This document shows positions 55,228-62,662 of a stretch of DNA of 64,000 bases, piece by piece. The notes beneath the pieces were generated by a model, which saw only the letters and a list, made by a program, of their open reading frames with translations, was not told where the DNA came from and did no database searches. A program made the position numbers and the translations under genes. The stretch's first letter is position 1; every line of letters begins with the position of its first letter. Source of the DNA: JAEUJM01 sp044221555 (GTDB lineage Bacteria > Actinomycetota > Acidimicrobiia > Acidimicrobiales > DATDAH01); contig JBGAOY010000005.1 of assembly GCA_044221555.1 (NCBI GenBank), positions 62,001 to 126,000 on the forward strand, in the 5' to 3' direction.

Positions 55228-55276
55228 CCAGGGGGGCAACCGGCCGACCGGGCCGGCGTCACACGAGGAGAACACT

Positions 55277-55684
55277 ATGGCCAAGTACCTGCTGCTCAAG
55301 CACTACCGAGGCGCGCCGGCGCCCGTCAACGACGTCCCGATGGACCAGTGGCGGCCCGAGGAGGTCGAGGCCCACATCGGCTTCATGAACGAATTCGCCG
55401 GCCGGCTCGAGGCCAGCGGCGAGTTCATCGACGGGCAGGCCCTGTCGCCCGACGGGGTGTGGGTCCGCTATGACGGCGAGGGGCGGCCGCCGGTGACCGA
55501 CGGCCCGTTCGCCGAGACCAAGGACCTGATCGCGGGATGGATGGTGATCGACGTCGACAGCTACGAGCGGGCGATCGAGCTCGCGGGTGAGCTGTCGGCG
55601 GCCCCCGGCGCCGGCGGCGAGCCGATCCACGAGTGGCTCGAGGTGCGTCCCTTCCTCACCGCTCCGCCCACGTTCACCCACTGA
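55277..55684 (+). CDS. DGPF/YCII-domain protein of an ECF42 operon
   Basis: 135 residues from ATG 55277, with GAGGAG eight bases upstream. YCII/DGPF fold: MAKYLLLKHYRGAP at the start, GQALSPDGVWVRYDGEGRPPVTDGPFAETKD with the conserved DGPF block, and EWLEVRPF at the end. DGPF proteins are the standard partners and targets of ECF42 sigma factors; biochemical role unknown. The upstream open frame (from 55163) crosses the promoter and is not used. Sigma gene follows after 51 bp. Confidence 0.93.
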   Translation: MAKYLLLKHYRGAPAPVNDVPMDQWRPEEVEAHIGFMNEFAGRLEASGEFIDGQALSPDGVWVRYDGEGRPPVTDGPFAETKDLIAGWMVIDVDSYERAIELAGELSAAPGAGGEPIHEWLEVRPFLTAPPTFTH

Positions 55685-55735
55685 CGGGCATGACGGTCGA
55701 CCGGGTGCGGCGGGTGACCGGCGACGAGGTTCCCC

Positions 55736-57787
55736 GTGGATGAGGTCGAGCTGCGCCGGCTCGTCCCCCGGGTCCTGAGCGTCCTCGTCGGTCGCGGCGC
55801 GGACTTCGCGACCGCCGAGGACGCCGTCCAGGAGGCGCTCATCCGGGCGCTCTCGGCGTGGGAGGACAGCTGGCCGGCCGACCCCACGGGGTGGCTCATC
55901 ACCGTCGCGTGGCGAGCGTTCATCGACCTCACGCGGTCGGACGTCGCCCGCCACGACCGAGAGGTCCGTTTCGACGCCGAACCGCCGGCCGGCGCGGTCC
56001 CGAGCGCCGACGACACGCTGCACCTCTACTTCCTGTGCGCCCACCCCGACCTCACCTCGTCGTCGGCGGTGGCGTTGACGCTGCGAGCCGTGGGTGGGCT
56101 CACCACCCGCCAGATCGCCCAGGCCTACCTCGTGCCCGAGCCCACCATGGCCCAGCGCATCAGCCGGGCCAAGCGGGTGGTCGGTCGGCAGGTCGCAGGC
56201 CGGGAAGGGGTGGGGCCGACGAGCGTGGGACCGACGGGGGTGGGTCGCCCCCGCGACGTGGGCACGGTGATGCGGGTGCTGTACCTCGTGTTCAACGAGG
56301 GCTACTCCGGAGACGTCGACCTCGCCGCCGAGGCGATCCGGCTCACCCGGCAACTGGCCGACCTGGTGGACGACCCAGAGGTCCACGGCCTGCTCGCCCT
56401 GATGCTCCTGCATCACGCCCGCCGCCGCAGCCGCACCCGACCCGACGGCAGCATCGTGGTGCTCGCCGATCAGGACCGCAGCCGATGGGACACCGACCTG
56501 ATCACCGAAGGGATCACGATCCTCCACGCCGCACTGGCGCGCGATCGGCTCGGGGAGTATCAAGCGCAGGCGGCGATCGCCGCGCTCCACGCCGACGCGC
56601 CCCGGGTCGAGGAGACCGACTGGGTGCAGATCGTGGAGTGGTACGACGAGCTCCTCCGGTTCGCCGACACGCCGATCGTCCGGCTCAACCGTGCCGTCGC
56701 GGTCGGCGAGGCCGACGGCGCGCCCGCGGGGCTGGCCGCGTTGGCCGAGGTGGAGGAAAGGGTGCCCAGGCGCGACGCCGTCGCCGCGCACCTCCACGAG
56801 AGGAACGGCGATCTCGAGCTCGCCGCCCGCCTCTACGCCGCGGCCGCCCGCAACGCGCCCAACCTCGCCGAGCGCGACCACCAGACCCGCCAGGCGGCGC
56901 GACTCAACCAGCACCTGATGTCGACCTGGCCCAGTTCGCCGACCAGCTCGGTCACGCCATCGGGCACCGCCAGGTCGGTAGCCTCGGGTCGATCGGCAGG
57001 GAGGATTGATTTGGACGACGCCCATGATGTGGCCTCGATCGACCCTCACTACCACGGCCCGCCGGGATCGGGTAATGGGGGCTACACCTGCGGGCTCGCG
57101 GCCAGGCTGCTGACCGTTGATCGCGCGACTGTGCGCCTCCACCGACCTCCGCCCCTCGGTGTGTCCCTCGATGTCCGGCGAAGTGAGGGGAGGGTGGAGC
57201 TGGCCGAAGGTGACCGGGTGATCGCGACGGCGTTGCCGTGGGCCGGGCCCGACGACGCCGCCGTCGCTCCCGGAGCTGACCAGGTGGATGCCGCCATCGC
57301 GGCGTTCGATGTCGCCGCCTACGAGGCCCAGCACCCGTTCCCCACCTGCTTCACCTGCGGCCCCCAGCGGACCGAGGGTGACGGGCTCCGCATCTTCCCG
57401 GCTCCGATCGAAGGATCCGCCACCGTCGTGTGGCGCTGGCGGTGCGCGACCGCCCACGCCGACGGTGATGGCCGGCTACCGCCCGAGGTGGTGTGGGCCG
57501 CGCTCGACTGCCCGGGCGGTATGGCCTGGATGCACGGCGGCGACCAGTCCGAGTCGGGACCGTTGGTGCTGGGCCAGCTTTCGGTGGCGATCTTCCGACG
57601 CCCGACCATTGCGGAGGAGCTCGTGGTAAGCGGCTGGCAGGACGGCTCCTCTGGCCGCCGGCGCCATGCCGGCACTGCCGCCTGGACCCGCGACGGCGAA
57701 CTGATCGCCCAAGGGGCTGCCACCTGGATCCGACTCGACGCCGACCAGGCGACCGCCTTCGCCGCCGGCGCCACCCCGCCCGTCTGA
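55736..57787 (+). CDS. ECF42 sigma factor continuous with a hotdog-fold thioesterase-like domain
   Basis: 683 codons without a stop. Residues 5-75 are sigma2 (DAVQEALIRALSAWEDSWP), 95-150 sigma4 (LTLRAVGGLTTRQIAQAYLV), 175-408 the TPR-like ECF42 C-terminal domain, which looks complete (ends RQAARLNQHL). From about 430 a hotdog-like domain follows (SGNGGYTCGLAARLL, CFTCGPQ, GDGLRIFPAPIEG, AALDCPGGMAW). An internal TTG at 57011 (codon 426) has AGGGAGG with six-base spacing, so the second part may also be made alone (258 residues). GTG 55736 has GAGG upstream. The next gene starts directly after the stop. Confidence 0.85.
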   Translation: MDEVELRRLVPRVLSVLVGRGADFATAEDAVQEALIRALSAWEDSWPADPTGWLITVAWRAFIDLTRSDVARHDREVRFDAEPPAGAVPSADDTLHLYFLCAHPDLTSSSAVALTLRAVGGLTTRQIAQAYLVPEPTMAQRISRAKRVVGRQVAGREGVGPTSVGPTGVGRPRDVGTVMRVLYLVFNEGYSGDVDLAAEAIRLTRQLADLVDDPEVHGLLALMLLHHARRRSRTRPDGSIVVLADQDRSRWDTDLITEGITILHAALARDRLGEYQAQAAIAALHADAPRVEETDWVQIVEWYDELLRFADTPIVRLNRAVAVGEADGAPAGLAALAEVEERVPRRDAVAAHLHERNGDLELAARLYAAAARNAPNLAERDHQTRQAARLNQHLMSTWPSSPTSSVTPSGTARSVASGRSAGRIDLDDAHDVASIDPHYHGPPGSGNGGYTCGLAARLLTVDRATVRLHRPPPLGVSLDVRRSEGRVELAEGDRVIATALPWAGPDDAAVAPGADQVDAAIAAFDVAAYEAQHPFPTCFTCGPQRTEGDGLRIFPAPIEGSATVVWRWRCATAHADGDGRLPPEVVWAALDCPGGMAWMHGGDQSESGPLVLGQLSVAIFRRPTIAEELVVSGWQDGSSGRRRHAGTAAWTRDGELIAQGAATWIRLDADQATAFAAGATPPV

Positions 57788-58471
57788 ATGCTCGCGACCG
57801 TCGACATCGCTGACCTCGGCGTCTGGAGCACGCTGCGATCGCTACACCACCGCCCAGCACCCGCGACGGTCCCCGGGCTTCGGTGGCTCGACACGGCGGC
57901 CGCCGTTCCGCTCGCGAGCAAGCGCCCTCCCGGAGGTCGACGCGCTGTGATGATCGCCTTCTGGGACGACGAAGCCGCCGCCGCATCCTTCATGCGCGAC
58001 CATCCGCTCGGTCAGCGCTTCGCAGGGAACGGCTTTCACGCCACTCTTCGACCCTTACGCGCCCATGGCGTTTGGCCCGGCCTGGCCGACGAAGTGCCCC
58101 GAGCGCGTGTGACCAGTCACAACGGTCCCGTACTCGTCACGACCCTCGCGAAGTTGCGGATGAGCCAGACGATCCGGTTCTTCCGAGCAAGCCGCCCAGC
58201 CGAGCGTTCAGCGCTCGCCGCAGCGGGGTTCATATGGGGGACCGCGGCGACACGACCTGCGGGAATTCGTCCTCCGTTCATGGCCACCGTCTCACTGTGG
58301 AGTAGCGCCGACGCCGCACGCGCCTATGCGTACGGAGACCCGGATGCCGGCCACACCCGTGCCGTCACCAAGCAGCGCCGCAAGGACTTCCACCACGAGT
58401 CGGCCTTCATCCGCCACGTCGTGCTCTCCGTCACCGGCTCGGTCCGCGGCATGCCCCCAGTGGCGCCTTGA
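57788..58471 (+). CDS. spheroidene-monooxygenase (CrtA)-like protein
   Basis: 227 residues from ATG 57788, directly after TGA (TGAATG), so translationally coupled to the sigma-factor ORF. The C-terminal half has FFRASRPAERSALAAAGF, FMATVSLWSSADAARAYAYG and DFHHESAFIRH, resembling CrtA-type monooxygenases and their actinobacterial relatives. The N-terminal half is more divergent. CrtA acts on carotenoids in phototrophs; here only the family resemblance is claimed, and no carotenoid genes are in the window. Confidence 0.6.
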   Translation: MLATVDIADLGVWSTLRSLHHRPAPATVPGLRWLDTAAAVPLASKRPPGGRRAVMIAFWDDEAAAASFMRDHPLGQRFAGNGFHATLRPLRAHGVWPGLADEVPRARVTSHNGPVLVTTLAKLRMSQTIRFFRASRPAERSALAAAGFIWGTAATRPAGIRPPFMATVSLWSSADAARAYAYGDPDAGHTRAVTKQRRKDFHHESAFIRHVVLSVTGSVRGMPPVAP

Positions 58472-58539
58472 CACGCTCAGCGTCGCACCCGTGCAACCAC
58501 GAGCCCGTGGCGTCGCGGCCTGCCTGCGGAACCACCGAG

Positions 58540-58613
58540 TGGAGGTGAGCGGACTCGAACCGCCGGCCTCTACGTTGCGAACGTAGCGCTCTAGCCAACT
58601 GAGCTACACCCCC
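58540..58613 (-). tRNA. tRNA-Ala (anticodon CGC)
   Basis: 74 nt on the minus strand. Acceptor stem GGGGGTG/CACCTCC (one G-T pair) with discriminator A, D arm with GCTC/GAGC, anticodon stem CTACG/CGTAG and loop TTCGCAA (anticodon CGC, reading GCG), variable loop AGGCC, T arm with loop TTCGAGT. CCA is not encoded. All stems pair. Confidence 0.97.
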
Positions 58614-58690
58614 GGGGGGACTCGCCAGCCTAGCGGAGCGCCTGGGCCGAATGACTCAAGCCGGCCGGGAGATCGGCCGTAAGCACAAAC

Positions 58691-59143
58691 ATGAAACTGG
58701 GAGCCGGAACCAACCGGACCAGGGCGCTGCGGTTGGCGATCGCAACGCTCATGGTCCTCCTGATGGGAACGACGCTGACCTCGTGTCGGTCGTCCGAGCA
58801 GGCCCGCGTGGCCGAACTGGTCAACCAGACCAGGGCGCAGTACGGGCGGAGCGCCCTGCGGGACAACCTGCAGTTGGACGAGAAGGCGCAGGCGTGGGCC
58901 GAGCACCTCGCTCGGAACAACACGCTGGCCCACTCCAACCTGCCGAGCGGCATCACCTACCAGTGGCGCTCGCTGGCCGAGAACGTCGGCTACGGCGGCT
59001 CGATCGAGCAGGTGCACCAGGCGTACCTGAACTCGCCGGGCCACCGGGCCAACATCTTGGACCCACGGTGGAACTACATGGGCACGGGAGTGGCCTGGCG
59101 CGGCAGCCGGGTGTTCACCGTCCAGGTGTTCATGCAGTACTGA
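58691..59143 (+). CDS. CAP/SCP-domain lipoprotein
   Basis: 150 residues. Membrane signal at 15-32 ending LTSC (Cys32), a lipobox-like end, then a compact CAP domain: VAELVNQTRAQYGRSALR, AWAEHLARNNTLAHSNLPSG (conserved His), RSLAENVGYGG (conserved Glu), YLNSPGHRANILDPRW, MGTGVAW. The two His and two Glu-type positions of CAP proteins are mostly present. Secreted CAP proteins bind or cleave surface polymers; role unknown. Not adjacent to any partner except the tRNA. Confidence 0.87.
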   Translation: MKLGAGTNRTRALRLAIATLMVLLMGTTLTSCRSSEQARVAELVNQTRAQYGRSALRDNLQLDEKAQAWAEHLARNNTLAHSNLPSGITYQWRSLAENVGYGGSIEQVHQAYLNSPGHRANILDPRWNYMGTGVAWRGSRVFTVQVFMQY

Positions 59144-59213
59144 GTCTCCCCCTCGGACCACCAGCGGGACACGCCCAGCCGGCCCCCGAGGGGACGATCC
59201 ACACTTGGGCGGC

Positions 59214-59258
59214 TACCCGATCCCCGATGCGCCCCCGGGCGGGTCAGGGGATCGGGTA
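59214..59258. terminator. inverted repeat at the end of the copper amine oxidase gene
   Basis: TACCCGATCCCC (59214-59225) with GGGGATCGGGTA (59247-59258), perfect, 21-base inner part. It includes the last codons of the minus-strand gene (stop 59244) and lies after the plus-strand CAP gene; suited to terminate both. Confidence 0.6.
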
Positions 59259-60431
59259 GGTGGCCGTGAGGTCTCGGGGGACGATGGAGAAGCCGCTCCA
59301 GTGCACGTCCATGTGGTCCTCGTCCTCGTCGCGGGGCAGGTGGTGGAACGAGGTGCCGTACCAGACCACCAGGTCGGCGCCGTCGAGGCTGCCGCCGTTG
59401 GCGAACTGCGCCACGTTCCCACCGCACGTCCCGTTCTGGGTGGGGTTGTGCGAGGCGAAGCGCTCACAGTTGTTCAGCCGGGTGGCGTAGAACTCGTTCT
59501 GGGTGAAGGGCTCGTAGGCGGGGCCCCGGAAGACGAAGTCGGTGTTGGGCAGCAGCTCGTACGAGATGGGGTGCCCGTCGGCGTTGCGGGTCTGGGTGTC
59601 GCGGACCCGCCACGACCGGAACGACCGGGGCGAGACCCGCCGGGCCACCTCGGTGTGGAACGGGGTCCGGGTGTCGGTGATGCGCTCGCGGTTGGCGCTG
59701 GGGGTGGCCGCCAGCTCCTGCACCTGGTCGTTGCCGTTGCCGTCGATGTCGAAGTCGAGGCGCCAGTAGAAGTTGTGCATGTGGGCCACCGCCACCTGGC
59801 CCTGGCCCACGTTCCACCCGGTGCTGGTGGTCCCGCCGTACATCTGCAACTGGCCGGTGGCGCCGACCTCGGGGCGGATGGCGCCGTCGTCGTCGAAGTT
59901 CCAGGCCACCACGTAGTTGTAGGCCCCGATGGCCGACACGCTGAAGAGGCTGAGCGTGGAGCCCTGCGCCTGGTCCTGGTAGGACTTGTAGGCGTACCCC
60001 GACGCCTGCACCTGCTGGCACAGCACGTGATCGGACCCGTCGGTGAGCAGGTCGCCGTCGGGGCAGTCGGCCGCGCCGAGATCCTGGATGTTGAGGCCCA
60101 GGCCGAAGTCGGACTCGTCGTGGAAGCGGGCCACGTTGTTGTCGTAGGGCACGTGGATCTGGGCCAGGTTCATCGACCCCAGCACCTCGACCGCGCCGCC
60201 CCCCGGTGGCGTGTAGCTGATGTCGTGCAGCACCACCCCCTCGAGTGACCGGAGCTCCCAGCACATCCGCCACCGACCGCCGCTCGGGAGGGTCTCGTCG
60301 ATGCGGAACGCCGCCGAGCACGACAACGGCCCTACCGCCTCGGCGCCGGTCGACAGCACCGGCACGACCGCCACCGCGGCCAGGGTGAGCGCGACCGCGA
60401 TCAGCGCGGCGGCCCGGCGTGGGCCCGTCAC
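59244..60431 (-). CDS. copper amine oxidase catalytic domain, separate polypeptide
   Basis: 395 residues from GTG 60431. Signal peptide 1-30. The catalytic beta-sandwich of copper amine oxidases: LHDISYTPPG, QIHVPYDNN, FHDESDFG (base Asp region), the cofactor Tyr within AIGAYNYVVAW, copper ligands HMHNFYWRLDFDIDG, and the third His in HHLPRDEDEDHMD. In the cofactor motif Asn-Tyr-Asp/Glu of typical enzymes is Ala-Tyr-Asn, which may change cofactor formation. The N-terminal domains normally in the same chain are encoded by the overlapping upstream gene (60428-61132). Probably extracellular. Confidence 0.83.
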   Translation of the reverse strand: MTGPRRAAALIAVALTLAAVAVVPVLSTGAEAVGPLSCSAAFRIDETLPSGGRWRMCWELRSLEGVVLHDISYTPPGGGAVEVLGSMNLAQIHVPYDNNVARFHDESDFGLGLNIQDLGAADCPDGDLLTDGSDHVLCQQVQASGYAYKSYQDQAQGSTLSLFSVSAIGAYNYVVAWNFDDDGAIRPEVGATGQLQMYGGTTSTGWNVGQGQVAVAHMHNFYWRLDFDIDGNGNDQVQELAATPSANRERITDTRTPFHTEVARRVSPRSFRSWRVRDTQTRNADGHPISYELLPNTDFVFRGPAYEPFTQNEFYATRLNNCERFASHNPTQNGTCGGNVAQFANGGSLDGADLVVWYGTSFHHLPRDEDEDHMDVHWSGFSIVPRDLTATYPIP

Positions 60432-61132
60432 GAGCCCGCCACCCCGTCCGGGGTCAGCACCACACCGTGCGACAGGTCGACCAGGGGGAACAGGTTGATC
60501 AGGACGTGGTCGGTGGTCTGGATCAGGAACTGCGCGCAACGAGCCACCCCGCAGCGGGCGGCGTCGCCCTGGGCCACGGTGGGCATGGCATCGGCCCGGA
60601 ACACGATGGGCGACACGTCGAGGTCGGTGTCGGGATCGGCGAGCGCCCGGCCCGTGGCCGCCTGGAACTCGCTGGCCAGGCGGGTCGCGAACTCGTCGTC
60701 GGCGAACAGCAGCTCGAGCGCCCGCTGCGACTCCACGTCGACCAGCGGCAACTGGGTGCCCTGGCCCGACGTCACGTCGGCCACGTGGCCGTCGGCCAGG
60801 TCGACCACCGACCGGGTGAGGGTGTCGTCGCTGTAGTCGTACTCGTAGACGTCGGCGCGACGCAGGGCCGCGTCGGCACCCTTGTCCTCCACGTGGCGCT
60901 CGACCAACAGCACCAGGCGGTCGGGCAGGCCGTTGGCGCCCAGCGACTCGGTGGCGCCGGCATCGGGGGCGCCACTGTCCTCCGTGGCCGCCTGCACCTC
61001 GTCGGCCGACAGCGGGTCGCTGCCCCGACGGGTGTCGTCACCCTGGGCGCCGGCGAAGGTCGCACCGGCCGCGGCCAGTCCCACCGTCACCGCCAGCGCG
61101 CCGGCGATCCACCCGATCCTCCGGCGATCCAT
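60428..61132 (-). CDS. copper amine oxidase N-terminal-domain-like protein
   Basis: 234 residues. Signal anchor 8-29 (ending TFAGAQ), a Ser/Ala/Asp linker, then an alpha/beta domain like the N2/N3 domains of copper amine oxidases: LVLLVERHVEDKGA, VVDLADGHVADVTSGQGTQLPL, EFQAATGRAL, FLIQTTDHVLINLFPLVDLS. Its stop overlaps the start of the catalytic-domain gene (GTGA, three shared bases), so the two chains are made together and may assemble. TACGCT lies six bases before ATG 61132. Confidence 0.7.
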   Translation of the reverse strand: MDRRRIGWIAGALAVTVGLAAAGATFAGAQGDDTRRGSDPLSADEVQAATEDSGAPDAGATESLGANGLPDRLVLLVERHVEDKGADAALRRADVYEYDYSDDTLTRSVVDLADGHVADVTSGQGTQLPLVDVESQRALELLFADDEFATRLASEFQAATGRALADPDTDLDVSPIVFRADAMPTVAQGDAARCGVARCAQFLIQTTDHVLINLFPLVDLSHGVVLTPDGVAGS

Positions 61133-61138
61133 CGCCGC

Positions 61139-61144
61139 AGCGTA
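61139..61144 (-). promoter_or_regulatory. -10 box TACGCT of leaderless promoter
   Basis: Minus-strand TANNNT hexamer ending six bases before ATG 61132. Confidence 0.6.
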
Positions 61145-61161
61145 GTTGGTGACCCGGGCGC

Positions 61162-61902
61162 CTAGTTGGCGGAGCGCCGCAGCAGCTCACCGGGCTGCCA
61201 GCCGCCGCCGGACTCCAGCAGGCGGGACGGCTCGGCCTCGGCGTTCTGGTGGGGCAGGAAGGCGACCTTGATGTCGCGCTCCGCCTTGGCCTTCTGCATG
61301 CTCACCAGCAGGTACACGTAGCCACCGAGGGCGGCGTCGCACAGCAGGTGCAAGAGCAGCACAGGCCCTCCGCCGAGCACCAGGCTCATCAGCAGCGTGA
61401 CACCGCAGGCCGCCATCAGCGTGTAGAGGACGTCGCGGCGACGCTTGCGGGCGGCACGGGCCGACGCCACCGACGGGGCGACGCTGCGCTCGCGGGCCAC
61501 GGGGACGCTGGCGGGGTCGTTCCACGACGGCTCGAGGTCGGGCGAGGGAGCGAGCAGGTACGCAGCCTCGCCGTCGGCGCCAGCCGCCGCTCCGACGGAC
61601 TGGCCGTCAGCGGGCAACGGGACCAGGCGGGGCCCACCGCCCTGCAGCGGGTGGCGGGACCCGGCGGGAAGGGGGCCGTCGAGCGGCTGGGGGCCGGCGA
61701 CGGGCCGGTTGCTCACGGGCAGGTAGGGCGAGACGTGCCCGTTGGCTCCCGGGAAGGGCGTGCTGCGCTCGAGCGTGTCGAGCTTGCGCCGGAACGTGCT
61801 CATCGAGCTGCCGGTACCGCCACCACCACGGTTGCGGAGGTAGGGCGGCAGGAGCACCGCCACCCACATCACAACCAGGATCAGGAGCACTATCGGAGTC
61901 AA
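61162..61902 (-). CDS. glpR: GlpR-like membrane receptor of the gephyrin-like molybdotransferase
   Basis: 246 residues from TTG 61902. N-terminal membrane helix (VLLILVVMWVAVLLPPYL), a soluble, Pro/Ala-rich middle, two further helices near 155-205 (LYTLMAACGVTLLMSLVLG and VLLLHLLCDAALGGYVYLL) and a basic cytoplasmic end. This architecture and its place beside moaC, moaA and a MoeA/Glp gene fit GlpR, the receptor through which Glp links to cell division in Corynebacterium. The GlpR call is by architecture and context. An in-frame GTG at 61890 is an alternative start. Confidence 0.68.
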   Translation of the reverse strand: MTPIVLLILVVMWVAVLLPPYLRNRGGGGTGSSMSTFRRKLDTLERSTPFPGANGHVSPYLPVSNRPVAGPQPLDGPLPAGSRHPLQGGGPRLVPLPADGQSVGAAAGADGEAAYLLAPSPDLEPSWNDPASVPVARERSVAPSVASARAARKRRRDVLYTLMAACGVTLLMSLVLGGGPVLLLHLLCDAALGGYVYLLVSMQKAKAERDIKVAFLPHQNAEAEPSRLLESGGGWQPGELLRRSAN

Positions 61903-62047
61903 GTCGTCGTCACACCTTGGGAGGGGTCAGGGTCGGGGTCGAGCTGGGGTCCGGCTCGGCGGCCGGTCGTTACATTCCGCCAACGAACATTGCAGTTCTA
62001 CTACGAACGCAACACGAAGGCTAGCAACACTGACGCACGAGTCGGGG

Positions 62048-62059
62048 AATCCGCGGATT
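62048..62059. promoter_or_regulatory. palindrome AATCCGCGGATT upstream of moaC
   Basis: Perfect 12-bp palindrome ending 13 bp before the moaC -10 box, in the glpR/moaC divergent region. Position fits an operator. Confidence 0.4.
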
Positions 62060-62072
62060 TCAGCGGCCCCAC

Positions 62073-62078
62073 TACACT
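62073..62078 (+). promoter_or_regulatory. -10 box TACACT of leaderless moaC promoter
   Basis: TANNNT hexamer ending exactly six bases before ATG 62085. Confidence 0.6.
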
Positions 62079-62084
62079 CCGCCC

Positions 62085-62585
62085 ATGCCTGACGGTGGCC
62101 TCACCCATCTGGATCCGCTCGGTCGTGCCCGCATGGTGGACGTCACGCCGAAAGACCAGACCCACCGGCGGGCCGTGGCCCGGGGCCGGGTCTACATGGC
62201 GCCCGAGACCACCTCGCTGGTCGCCAAGGGGGCCATCGGCAAGGGCGACGTGCTCTCGGTCGCCCGGGTCGCCGGCATCCAGGCGGCCAAGCGGGCCCCC
62301 GACCTCATCCCGCTCTGCCACCCGCTGCTCGTCAGCTCGGTGCTCGTGAACTTCCAGATCGGTGACAACTTCATCGAGGTGGAGGCCCACGTCGAGACCG
62401 TCGACCGCACCGGTGTCGAGATGGAGGCCCTCACCGCCTGCTCGGTGGCCGCGCTCACGATCTACGACATGTGCAAGTCGGCCGACCGCTCGATGGTGAT
62501 CGCCGACATCACCCTGTGGGAGAAGACCGGCGGACGCTCGGGCACCTATCGCCGGCCCGACGCCGACGGCGACGCTTCGCTCTAG
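62085..62585 (+). CDS. moaC: cyclic pyranopterin monophosphate synthase MoaC
   Basis: 166 residues, full length. RARMVDVTPKDQTHRRAVARG at the start, LIPLCHPLLVSSV with the LCHPL motif, and DRTGVEMEALTACSVAALTIYDMCKS with the conserved Lys region. Second step of molybdenum-cofactor synthesis: the MoaA product is turned into cPMP in the cytoplasm. Needed by the sulfite-oxidase-like enzyme at 37146-38732. Divergent from glpR, convergent with moaA. Confidence 0.97.
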   Translation: MPDGGLTHLDPLGRARMVDVTPKDQTHRRAVARGRVYMAPETTSLVAKGAIGKGDVLSVARVAGIQAAKRAPDLIPLCHPLLVSSVLVNFQIGDNFIEVEAHVETVDRTGVEMEALTACSVAALTIYDMCKSADRSMVIADITLWEKTGGRSGTYRRPDADGDASL

Positions 62586-62601
62586 CGCGGACTCGCCCGA
62601 G

Positions 62602-62644
62602 CTCAGCGCAGGGATCGGCCCGACAGGCCGGAATCTGCGTTGAG
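62602..62644. terminator. bidirectional terminator between moaC and moaA
   Basis: CTCAGCGCAG (62602-62611) with CTGCGTTGAG (62635-62644), one G-T pair, enclosing an inner stem CGGCC/GGCCG (62616-62630). Lies between convergent genes. Confidence 0.7.
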
Positions 62645-62662
62645 TTCGCGGGGCCGGGCGGG

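Larger units (their letters stand above)
54654..55276. other. 623-bp gene-free region with several palindromes
   Basis: No convincing gene on either strand. It contains a 39-bp imperfect inverted repeat (55019-55057), a palindrome TTTCGATCGAAA (55177-55188), an ECF42-like promoter (55201-55227), and a direct repeat GACATC-A/G-TTCCG at 54867-54878 and 54906-54917. Confidence 0.7.

Noticed and set aside
54654..55276. Gene on the minus strand (open frame from 55262 into the lipoprotein gene)
   Set aside because: No domain, no signal peptide if started there, and the lipoprotein signal begins at 54653.
57011..57787. Treating the hotdog part as an ordinary separate gene
   Set aside because: There is no stop codon between it and the sigma factor, so the continuous ORF is reported, with the internal start noted.
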